Shown: in pieces, positions 1 to 5,590 of the stretch
Layout: every line of letters starts with the position of its first letter
Numbering within the stretch: position 1 is the stretch's first letter
Source of the DNA: Clostridia bacterium
GTDB lineage: Bacteria > Bacillota > Clostridia > Christensenellales > Aristaeellaceae
Length of the DNA stretch: 7,062 nucleotides
Assembly (NCBI GenBank): GCA_024404395.1
Contig: JAKSPZ010000046.1
Location: 1-7,062 of the forward strand
Direction: 5' to 3'
Made by a program: the position numbers and the translations under genes
The notes under the pieces: model-generated
What the model was told of the DNA's origin: nothing
Seen by the model: the letters and a program-made list of their open reading frames with translations, nothing else
Database searches by the model: none

Positions 1-2210
1 ACCCTCACCGCCACGGCGGAAGACGGGAACGCGGTCTCCGGCTCCGTCACGATCTCGGGCATCTCTACTTCAGCCGCAGGTGCCTCGGTTTCGGCTTCGG
101 GTTCGGGCGTTTCTTCGATCTTCGTCTCCCTGCGGGGCGGGATCACCACGTCGGGATACTCGATGCGCTCGTGGAAAACACCCGTCAGCACGGTGGAAAA
201 TGCGCTGCAGATCTTGTCCAGATCATTAAAGGTCAGGTTGGAGCGATCCAGCTGACCATCGGTCATCTTGTTCTGCACGATCTTGTGGATCATGTCATCG
301 ATCTTCTCGGGATCGGGATTCTGCATGGAACGGGTCGCCGCTTCCACACCGTCGGCCAGCATGACGCAGGCTGCCTCACGGCTCTGGGGACGGGGTCCTT
401 CATAGCGGAAAGCAGAGATATCCAGATCATCGCCGTACAACTTAACCGCCTTGTCATAGAAGTAAGTGGCGGGCGTATCGCCGTGATGCTGGCGGATGAT
501 ATCCACGATAGGCTCGGGAATATGCTCCTTCTGCGCCAGCTGGGCACCGTCGCGGGTGTGAGCGGTCAGGATCGCCACGGACACGCGGGGATCGGTGCGG
601 TCATGGGGATTGTCCCCCATCTGATTCTCCTTGAAGTACTGGGGACGCTTCAGCTTGCCAATGTCGTGATAATAGGCGCCGACACGGGCCAGCAAGCCAT
701 TGCCGCCGATGGCGGTACAGGCTGCCTCCGCCAGATTCGCCACGATGATGGAATGATGGTAGGTGCCCGATGCCTCCAGCAGCAGCCGACGCATCAGCTT
801 CTGGTTGGGGTTGGAGAGCTCCACCAGCTTTGCGGTGGTCGCAAGGTTGAAAGTCGTCTCAAGGACGGGCTGGACACCGATGCAGACGATAGCGGAGATA
901 AAGCCGCCCAGTGCCGACCAGGATGCGTTGGTGCAGATGGTGCTGATGACGGCATTGTTGTACAGTCCCATGGAAAGGGTGGACAGGAACTTGATGGCCG
1001 CAATGACCACACCGGCCAGCAGCGTGCCCATACGCTGGGTCTGACGCTCCATCATCGCCGCGATGATGGGACCGGAGATGACGGTGGACAGCATCATGGG
1101 CATGAAATCCGCCGCGGGGGTGAGATATGCCGCCATGATCGTCATAAGCACATGGAAGTACAGTGCCATGCGGGGATCGAACAGCAGCGCCACAAGCAAC
1201 AGTCCCAAAGAGACGGGCATCAGCTGGGAGCGGATCAGACCCATGCCGGGCGAAAGCGCGACGACGATGATCATAATGAGACCGAGAAGCAGCAGCTTCT
1301 TCGGACTCCCGAAAACCGCTTTGCGGTAATGGGACAGGTAGAAACCCAGCGCCGCGATCATGAACGCCAACGGTACGGCAACGCCGAGGATCAGCTGATA
1401 GTCGGGGCTATCCTCCGCCAGCAGACCGAGGGATGCGATCATGGTGTACTGCGCCGCAGTCAGGATCTCACCTTCGCGGACGATGACCTCGTCCTTGACG
1501 CACATCTCGGGCTCCACGCTGTCGCGGGCGCGCTGACGGTTCTCCTCGGTGATCTCCTCATCGATCACCATGGTGGGACGGATGCACACACGCACAAGGT
1601 CCGCCACTGCGGAAGTCATGACCGCGTCGTGAGTCTTTGCGAGATTGGCGCGGATGCTTCTGAGTGCCGCCGCTTCCTGTCCCTCGGGCAGAGAAGAGGA
1701 CAGTGCCTGATTGAGCTCATTGGCGGAGGCGGTGAGGATCTCCTCGAAAGCCGCGTTTTCCGCCTGAAGCATGGCATTCATCTGGTCTTCCGTCAACGTG
1801 GTGTTATAAGCGGCATTAAATGCGGCAACATCCTCGGGCACAGTCTCGCCCTCGGGGATGACGACCGACCCATCACCGTTCTGCACCGCTCGATAGGTAC
1901 GCAATGCCTTGGTCAGCACCGTGTACTCCCCCATGACCTCGTCCACGATGGTCAGGTCCGTGCTCTTGTAGCTGGGCTCCACCGCGTTCGCCGCCGCTTC
2001 ACGCAGGGCGTCGGTGGTCACGGTATCCTGAATATCCTTGGTGGCTTTGATGGTCAGGGGCGCGGGCATACCGATCTTCAGATCGTATTGCTCGGGCTGA
2101 ACGCCGTAATACAGCAATCCGAACAGCACGAGATAGGTCACCAAAACGATGGCGACCGTCTTCAACGTCCGTGTCGTTGCGGGATTGTGGGTTCGCTTTT
2201 TGCCTTTCAT
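1..2210 (-). CDS. pgpH: 7TM-HD family cyclic-di-AMP phosphodiesterase (PgpH/YqfF type), C-terminus cut by window edge
   Basis: Reading leftward from the ATG at 2210, 736 codons stay open to base 1 with no stop, so the gene continues outside the window. The translation has a short basic N-terminus (MKGKKRTHN), a first membrane segment at about residues 17-37, a long extracytoplasmic region to about 265 ending in the family-typical KDEVIVREGEILT, a multi-spanning membrane block at about 272-470, and a cytoplasmic HD domain at about 480-640. Visible metal-site candidates are H485-H486 (TYHHS), H515-D516 (YHDIGK), H575-H576 (RQHHGDT) and D620 (LADGVEA). Family members hydrolyse c-di-AMP to pApA at the membrane. 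An acidic tail rich in Glu, Pro and Ala follows residue 685. The ribosome site GGAGG (2220-2224) lies 9 bases from the ATG, close behind the phoH stop, so the two genes are co-transcribed and probably translationally linked. The family assignment is firm; c-di-AMP specificity is inferred from homology. Confidence 0.93.
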   Translation of the reverse strand, partial: MKGKKRTHNPATTRTLKTVAIVLVTYLVLFGLLYYGVQPEQYDLKIGMPAPLTIKATKDIQDTVTTDALREAAANAVEPSYKSTDLTIVDEVMGEYTVLTKALRTYRAVQNGDGSVVIPEGETVPEDVAAFNAAYNTTLTEDQMNAMLQAENAAFEEILTASANELNQALSSSLPEGQEAAALRSIRANLAKTHDAVMTSAVADLVRVCIRPTMVIDEEITEENRQRARDSVEPEMCVKDEVIVREGEILTAAQYTMIASLGLLAEDSPDYQLILGVAVPLAFMIAALGFYLSHYRKAVFGSPKKLLLLGLIMIIVVALSPGMGLIRSQLMPVSLGLLLVALLFDPRMALYFHVLMTIMAAYLTPAADFMPMMLSTVISGPIIAAMMERQTQRMGTLLAGVVIAAIKFLSTLSMGLYNNAVISTICTNASWSALGGFISAIVCIGVQPVLETTFNLATTAKLVELSNPNQKLMRRLLLEASGTYHHSIIVANLAEAACTAIGGNGLLARVGAYYHDIGKLKRPQYFKENQMGDNPHDRTDPRVSVAILTAHTRDGAQLAQKEHIPEPIVDIIRQHHGDTPATYFYDKAVKLYGDDLDISAFRYEGPRPQSREAACVMLADGVEAATRSMQNPDPEKIDDMIHKIVQNKMTDGQLDRSNLTFNDLDKICSAFSTVLTGVFHERIEYPDVVIPPRRETKIEETPEPEAETEAPAAEVEMPEIVTEPETAFPSSAVAVR

Positions 2211-2225
2211 AATAAGGCGCCTCCT

Positions 2226-3260
2226 TTACGGGCGTCGGAAGGTACGGGGCTGACGCTCGAGGTTCTGCTGAGCCGCCTTCTCATAGGCGCGGACGATTGC
2301 CTGGACCAGCTCATGGCGGACGACGTCACGATGGGTCAGGCGGACGATGCCGATGTCATCCACGTTCTTCAGAACTTCCAGTGCCTCCACCAGACCCGAG
2401 CGCTTGCCCGTGGGCAGGTCGATCTGGGTCACGTCGCCGGTGATGACCATGCGGGAACCCATGCCCATGCGGGTCAGGAACATCTTCATCTGCTCGGACG
2501 TGGTGTTCTGCGCTTCGTCGAGGATAATGAACGCGTCGTTCAGCGTGCGGCCGCGCATATACGCCAAAGGTGCGACCTCGATGGCGCCGCGCTCCACCAG
2601 TTTCTGATAGGCGTCCAGTCCCAGCATCTCATGCAAAGCATCGTAGAGGGGACGGAGATAGGGGTCGACCTTCTGCGCCAAATCGCCGGGCAGGAAACCC
2701 AGTTTCTCGCCCGCTTCGACGGCGGGACGGGTCAGGATGATCTTCTCGATCTCCTTGTTCTTCATGGCGACGACCGCCATGGCGATGGCCAGATAGGTCT
2801 TGCCCGTGCCGGCAGGACCCACCGCAAAGCAGCAGGTATTCTTCTTGATTGCTTCGATGTACTGCTTCTGACCGAGGGTCTTGCACTTGACGGGGCGACC
2901 GCGATAGGTGATGGCGATGACGTCGCGCATGATCTCGCCGATGCGGTCCGCCTGACCGTCCGCCGCCAATCCGATGGCATAGCGGATGCGGGTGCGGTCC
3001 ACGTTCTCGCCGCGCTGCAGGATCTCGTCCAGCTTCTCCATGGTCAGCTTCGCAAGGTCCACCTTCTCCTCCGCGCCGGTGATGGTGATGCCGCCGGAAT
3101 GGGTCAGGATCTCCACGCCCAGCTCGTCCTTGAAGAGGGGCAGATTCTCCTCACGAATGCCGAAAAGACCGATAAAGCGCTCGGGGGAATCGATATCGAT
3201 TCGAATGGTCTTCATCCCGATTTCGCTCAGATTCTCATTTTCAAAACCTGTATTTGACAA
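2226..3260 (-). CDS. phoH: PhoH-family P-loop ATPase
   Basis: This encodes a 344-residue PhoH-like protein if it starts at the TTG at 3260. It has an N-terminal KH-like region (about residues 17-85, MKTIRIDIDSPERFIGLFG onward) and a C-terminal P-loop ATPase domain. The Walker A motif GPAGTGKT is at 148-155 and the Walker B motif FIILDE is at 244-249, followed by AQNTTSEQMKMFLTRMG and TGDVTQIDLP, all hallmarks of the family. Length fits the usual 310-350 residues. The role is not firmly known; PhoH proteins are thought to be RNA-associated ATPases and commonly sit beside pgpH and ybeY. The TTG is chosen because GGAGG lies 8 bases upstream of it. The open frame extends back to an ATG at 3341, but a near-perfect promoter lies inside that extension, with its predicted start point near 3287. 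An ATG at 3275 has no ribosome site. Probably first gene of the phoH-pgpH operon. Confidence 0.93.
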   Translation of the reverse strand: MSNTGFENENLSEIGMKTIRIDIDSPERFIGLFGIREENLPLFKDELGVEILTHSGGITITGAEEKVDLAKLTMEKLDEILQRGENVDRTRIRYAIGLAADGQADRIGEIMRDVIAITYRGRPVKCKTLGQKQYIEAIKKNTCCFAVGPAGTGKTYLAIAMAVVAMKNKEIEKIILTRPAVEAGEKLGFLPGDLAQKVDPYLRPLYDALHEMLGLDAYQKLVERGAIEVAPLAYMRGRTLNDAFIILDEAQNTTSEQMKMFLTRMGMGSRMVITGDVTQIDLPTGKRSGLVEALEVLKNVDDIGIVRLTHRDVVRHELVQAIVRAYEKAAQQNLERQPRTFRRP

Positions 3261-3268
3261 GGCAGAGT

Positions 3269-3273
3269 CCTCC
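3269..3273 (-). promoter_or_regulatory. Ribosome binding site that sets the TTG start of phoH
   Basis: On the minus strand GGAGG is followed by 8 bases (ACTCTGCC) and then TTG at 3260-3258. This is ideal spacing for initiation at the TTG. The alternative ATG at 3275-3273 overlaps this motif itself and has no purine-rich sequence upstream, so it is unlikely to be used. Confidence 0.8.
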
Positions 3274-3293
3274 ATATACACATATCCAATATT

Positions 3294-3322
3294 ATTATAA
3301 ACATTCACGGGAGGAATGTCAA
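3294..3322 (-). promoter_or_regulatory. Consensus sigma-A-type promoter for the phoH-pgpH operon
   Basis: On the minus strand a perfect -35 box TTGACA (3317-3322) is separated by exactly 17 bases from a perfect -10 box TATAAT (3294-3299). The predicted start of transcription is near 3287, giving a leader of about 27 bases to the TTG start of phoH. The match is exact at all twelve positions, so high basal activity is expected unless it is repressed. The -35 box overlaps one arm and the centre of a 17-bp inverted repeat (3313-3329). Confidence 0.88.
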
Positions 3323-3329
3323 TCATTCC
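3313..3329. repeat. Short inverted repeat overlapping the phoH -35 box, possible operator
   Basis: GGAATG (3313-3318), a 5-base spacer TCAAT, and CATTCC (3324-3329) form a perfect 6+6 inverted repeat. It covers the phoH -35 box and ends 5 bases before the -35 box of the opposing Nudix promoter, a position from which a bound protein could influence both. A 6-bp dyad can also occur by chance, and no known repressor site is recognised here. Confidence 0.4.
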
Positions 3330-3334
3330 GACGC

Positions 3335-3363
3335 TTGACAAACCCTCCCCCGCCTCCTACAAT
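3335..3363 (+). promoter_or_regulatory. Sigma-A-type promoter for the Nudix hydrolase gene
   Basis: A perfect -35 box TTGACA (3335-3340), a 17-base spacer and a -10 box TACAAT (3358-3363, five of six consensus bases) precede the Nudix gene. The predicted transcription start near 3370 leaves only about 11 bases before the ATG at 3381, just enough to contain the ribosome site GAGGTGAT (3370-3377). It is arranged back to back with the phoH promoter, with 12 bp between the two -35 boxes. Confidence 0.8.
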
Positions 3364-3380
3364 GGACCCGAGGTGATACA

Positions 3381-3938
3381 ATGACACTGCAGTCCATGAT
3401 TGAGAGTTATGTGCCGAAGTGTGAGCAGGAGATCCACGACAAAAAGTCCATGCTGACAGCGCTTTCCCGCTTCGACGATCTGCTCTCCCGTGACAACGAA
3501 CTCATGCATTTCACCGCCTCCACGTGGCTGGTCAATCCCGCCCGCGACCATGTGCTCATGGTCTATCACAACGTCTACAACAGCTGGTCCTGGACCGGCG
3601 GACATGCGGACAATGATGCCGACCTGCGTGCTGTCGCTCTGCGGGAAGCCGCGGAGGAAACGGGCGTCACGGGGCTGAAGCTGCTGTCCGATGCTCCCTG
3701 CTCGCTGGAGATCCTGAACGTGTCGCATCACATCAAGCGCGGCAGGTTCGTGCCCGATCATCTGCACCTGAATCTGACGTGGCTGGTAGAAGCCGACGCA
3801 GACGCCGCGTTGATCGTCAAGCCCGATGAAAACAGCGGTGTGCGCTGGCTGCCCATGGACAAACTGGACGATTTCGTCACCGAGCCGCCCATGCTCGACA
3901 TCTATCACAAGCTCAATCGGCTGGTCAAAGGCGACTGA
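3381..3938 (+). CDS. Nudix hydrolase
   Basis: This encodes a 185-residue protein with one Nudix domain. The Nudix box runs from G74 (TGGHADND) through R88-E89-A90-A91-E92-E93-T94-G95-V96, so the REUxEExGU core with its metal-binding glutamates is intact. The conserved Glu at position 7 of the box is instead Ala80. Residues 1-40 form a probable helical N-terminal extension, and the strand HFTASTWLVNP at 43-53 begins the core fold. Nudix enzymes hydrolyse nucleoside diphosphates linked to another moiety (ADP-ribose, NADH, damaged dNTPs, nucleotide sugars); the substrate cannot be read from this sequence. The ATG has the ribosome site GAGGTGAT ending 3 bases upstream, a close match to the 16S rRNA tail. 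It has its own promoter divergent from phoH. No terminator separates it from the next gene, so readthrough into the regulator is possible. Confidence 0.92.
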   Translation: MTLQSMIESYVPKCEQEIHDKKSMLTALSRFDDLLSRDNELMHFTASTWLVNPARDHVLMVYHNVYNSWSWTGGHADNDADLRAVALREAAEETGVTGLKLLSDAPCSLEILNVSHHIKRGRFVPDHLHLNLTWLVEADADAALIVKPDENSGVRWLPMDKLDDFVTEPPMLDIYHKLNRLVKGD

Positions 3939-3939
3939 C

Positions 3940-3969
3940 TTGACAACGTCCGGCTTTTCCGTATATAAT
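3940..3969 (+). promoter_or_regulatory. Sigma-A-type promoter for the DtxR/MntR-type regulator
   Basis: A perfect -35 box TTGACA (3940-3945) and a perfect -10 box TATAAT (3964-3969) are separated by 18 bases. The -35 box begins one base after the Nudix stop codon. The predicted start near 3976 gives a leader of about 25 bases to the ATG at 4001. No obvious DtxR- or MntR-type palindromic box is seen over or beside the promoter, so autoregulation is not evident. Confidence 0.82.
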
Positions 3970-4000
3970 ATGGAGACCAAACAATGAAACGAGGGATTGC

Positions 4001-4384
4001 ATGTCTATTCACGAGTCCGGCGAAAACTACCTGGAGGCCATCCACATTATCGGCCAGCGTCAGGGCAGTGTCCGCTCCATCGACGTTGTCAATTACCTCG
4101 GGTTCTCCAAGCCCACCGTCTCCGTCGCCGTCCATACGCTTGAGCGCAACGGCTATCTGACCATCACTCAGGAAGGCCACCTGGTCCTGACCGAAAAGGG
4201 ACTTGAGATCGCCGATCGCATCTACGAGCGTCATCTGGTCCTCACCGCCATCCTGACCCACCTCGGCGTGCCCGAGGCAAACGCCGCCGAGGACGCCTGC
4301 AAGATCGAACACGATCTCAGCGACATCGCCTTTGAAAAGATCCGCGAGTACTATCGCGAGCATGTTTGCGATAAAGCCGAATAA
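4001..4384 (+). CDS. DtxR/MntR-family metal-dependent transcriptional regulator
   Basis: This encodes a 127-residue protein. An N-terminal winged helix (about 1-70) has the recognition region LGFSKPTVSVAVHTLERNGYL and the wing GHLVLTEKGLEIA. A dimerisation and metal-binding helical region (about 72-120) contains ERH and DACKIEHDLSD. By alignment from memory to MntR and DtxR, likely metal ligands are E12, H78, C100, E103 and H104; N9 takes the place of MntR Asp8. The Cys at 100 is like DtxR, while the short length without an SH3-like C-terminal domain is like MntR (about 142 residues). Such proteins bind Mn(II) or Fe(II) and repress metal uptake genes. No metal transporter is adjacent, so the target is unknown. 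The ribosome site GAGGG (3991-3995) lies 5 bases from the ATG. Transcription ends at the strong hairpin just downstream. Confidence 0.88.
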   Translation: MSIHESGENYLEAIHIIGQRQGSVRSIDVVNYLGFSKPTVSVAVHTLERNGYLTITQEGHLVLTEKGLEIADRIYERHLVLTAILTHLGVPEANAAEDACKIEHDLSDIAFEKIREYYREHVCDKAE

Positions 4385-4392
4385 ACCGATAG

Positions 4393-4426
4393 AAAAGGAG
4401 TCGGGCAGTTGCCCGACTCCTTTTTT
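4393..4426. terminator. Bidirectional intrinsic terminator between the regulator and AEC permease genes
   Basis: A perfect 10-bp GC-rich stem, GGAGTCGGGC (4397-4406) pairing with GCCCGACTCC (4411-4420), closes an AGTT loop. The right flank is a run of six T (4421-4426) and the left flank is AAAA (4393-4396), which also pairs and gives a T-run when read on the minus strand. It lies 9 bases after the regulator stop and 7 bases past the permease stop (4433), so it serves both convergent genes. Confidence 0.93.
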
Positions 4427-4432
4427 GTGCTA

Positions 4433-5371
4433 TTAGAAAATGCCAAGGGACTCTGACACGGAGATCAGCAGAGACATGCCGAGGGCACCGACGGCGGCGG
4501 TGATCATCACCTGCTGCGCTGCCAGCTCACCGTCACCGTCCATCTGCGCTGCCATAATGTAGGAAGACACCGCGCAGGGCGAACCGAAGACGATCATCAG
4601 CGCACCGAAAGCTTCGCCGCGGATACCCATCAGATAAGCAACGACCAGTGCCGCTGCCGGAACGATCAGCAGTCGCATCAGCACCATCACCGTCAGCGAC
4701 AGTTTGTTTCTGCCGACTCTGCGCAGTTCAATGGTCGCGCCCAGTACGAACAGCGCCAGCGGGGACGAGACCGCCGCCAGTTTGCCAACCGTCTGTGCCA
4801 ACGGCTCGGGCAGCGGATTGCCCAGTTCCATGAGCACGAAACCGATGATACACGCCCAGATCAGCGGGTTCTTGGCGATGCCCTTCAGCATGCGTGCGAT
4901 GCTCACAGTGCCGCCGCGGTATCGTTCCAGGGAGACCACCGCGAGGATATTGAAGATCGGCACCACCACGAGGACCAGCATCGCGGGGAGACCGGAACCA
5001 TTCTCGGCGAACAAAGCCTCGCAGAGCGGAACACCGAAGATGGCGTAATTGCTTCTGAACAAGCCCTGCAGAATGACGCCGCGCCGCCGATTGTCCTTTT
5101 CGAACATCGGAACGAAGATCAAGCCCAGCACGAATATCGTCAGTATGCCGCCGAGCGCGAACAGCAGGACCGTGTAGTCCATCGGGACCGAACGGTCGAC
5201 CGTCATCAGGCTCTTGACCAGAGATGCGGGCAGGAACAGGCGGAACACCAGTTTATTCATGGCGCTCACGTTGTCCGCGCTCACCATGCCGAAACGGCGG
5301 CACAGATAGCCCACCACCATGACCAGAAATACAGGCAATACGACGTTCGTCGTCAGGATGAGATTCTGCAT
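4433..5371 (-). CDS. AEC-family membrane permease (auxin efflux carrier-like)
   Basis: This encodes a very hydrophobic 312-residue protein with about ten membrane segments in two groups of five, roughly at 4-24, 38-58, 66-88, 105-120, 128-147, then 168-183, 195-213, 225-249, 253-275 and 285-306. Family-typical stretches are the FRSNYAIFGVPL segment (105-116), KNPLIWA (167-173) and GSPCAVSSYIMAAQM (263-277). Length matches the bacterial family (about 300-320 residues). AEC proteins move organic anions such as malate or other small carboxylates; the substrate here cannot be inferred. The protein contains no histidine. The ATG follows GGAGG (5376-5380) at 4 bases. The reading frame ends with tandem in-frame stops TAA TAG (4435-4430). 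It is a single-gene unit with its own promoter and terminator, divergent from glgC. Confidence 0.9.
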   Translation of the reverse strand: MQNLILTTNVVLPVFLVMVVGYLCRRFGMVSADNVSAMNKLVFRLFLPASLVKSLMTVDRSVPMDYTVLLFALGGILTIFVLGLIFVPMFEKDNRRRGVILQGLFRSNYAIFGVPLCEALFAENGSGLPAMLVLVVVPIFNILAVVSLERYRGGTVSIARMLKGIAKNPLIWACIIGFVLMELGNPLPEPLAQTVGKLAAVSSPLALFVLGATIELRRVGRNKLSLTVMVLMRLLIVPAAALVVAYLMGIRGEAFGALMIVFGSPCAVSSYIMAAQMDGDGELAAQQVMITAAVGALGMSLLISVSESLGIF

Positions 5372-5403
5372 ATTTCCTCCGAAAACTTATATCGTCTTTC
5401 GTT

Positions 5404-5432
5404 ATGCTACGTCGGCCTTTGCTTTCTGTCAA
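5404..5432 (-). promoter_or_regulatory. Probable sigma-A-type promoter for the AEC permease gene
   Basis: On the minus strand a perfect -35 box TTGACA (5427-5432) is followed after 17 bases by TAGCAT (5404-5409, four of six -10 consensus bases). The predicted start near 5397 gives a leader of about 26 bases that includes the GGAGG ribosome site. The -10 box is weaker than those of the other promoters here. Confidence 0.68.
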
Positions 5433-5444
5433 GAAATTTCGTGG

Positions 5445-5477
5445 ATTTGCGTTACTTATATCTTTGTCACCGCAAAT
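5445..5477. repeat. Inverted repeat in the permease-glgC intergenic region
   Basis: ATTTGCG (5445-5451) and CGCAAAT (5471-5477) are perfect 7-bp inverted copies separated by 19 bases. The right copy overlaps an 8-bp palindrome CAAATTTG (5473-5480), and a related palindrome GAAATTTC lies at 5433-5440 just beside the permease -35 box. The spacing from arm centre to arm centre is 26 bp. They may be binding sites for a regulator of either divergent gene, but the region is AT-rich and such matches can arise by chance. Confidence 0.3.
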
Positions 5478-5504
5478 TTGTGTTATTTTTTATGTGTTTT
5501 ACTA

Positions 5505-5533
5505 TAGCAATTTCAGTAAGCATAGTGTATAAT
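5505..5533 (+). promoter_or_regulatory. Candidate promoter for the glgC-glgD operon
   Basis: A perfect -10 box TATAAT (5528-5533) lies in the AT-rich leader of glgC. At 17-base spacing the -35 position reads TAGCAA (5505-5510), matching only three of six consensus bases, so the promoter may need an activator or be modest in strength. The predicted start near 5540 gives a leader of about 50 bases before the ATG at 5591. No riboswitch-like fold is recognised in that leader. Confidence 0.55.
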
Positions 5534-5590
5534 ATTACGGTAAGGTTATCATTGGTGTTTTCCCACATTAATCTGAAATGAGGGTTTACT

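Noticed and set aside
171..3257. A 1028-residue plus-strand open frame as a real gene
   Set aside because: It lies in exact antisense register to phoH and pgpH, has a Gly/Asp/His/Gln-heavy low-quality composition, no recognisable domain and spans a gene boundary. It is explained by codon bias in the true genes.
3984..4000. ATG at 3984 as an upstream start for the regulator
   Set aside because: It is out of frame with the gene (17 bases from the real ATG) and has no conserved protein behind it; the ATG at 4001 has GAGGG at suitable spacing and the expected family N-terminus.
3357..4363. Minus-strand open frames opposite the Nudix gene (3357-3980) and the regulator (3905-4363)
   Set aside because: Both mirror well-supported plus-strand genes codon for codon, and their far ends run through promoters. 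No independent coding evidence is present.
5319..5507. A 62-residue plus-strand open frame in the permease-glgC gap
   Set aside because: It begins inside the permease gene on the opposite strand, has no ribosome site, and overlaps the permease promoter. Its composition gives no protein family.
5534..5590. Riboswitch or attenuator in the glgC leader
   Set aside because: The predicted leader is only about 50 bases, without a GC-rich hairpin followed by a T-run and without a known aptamer core.
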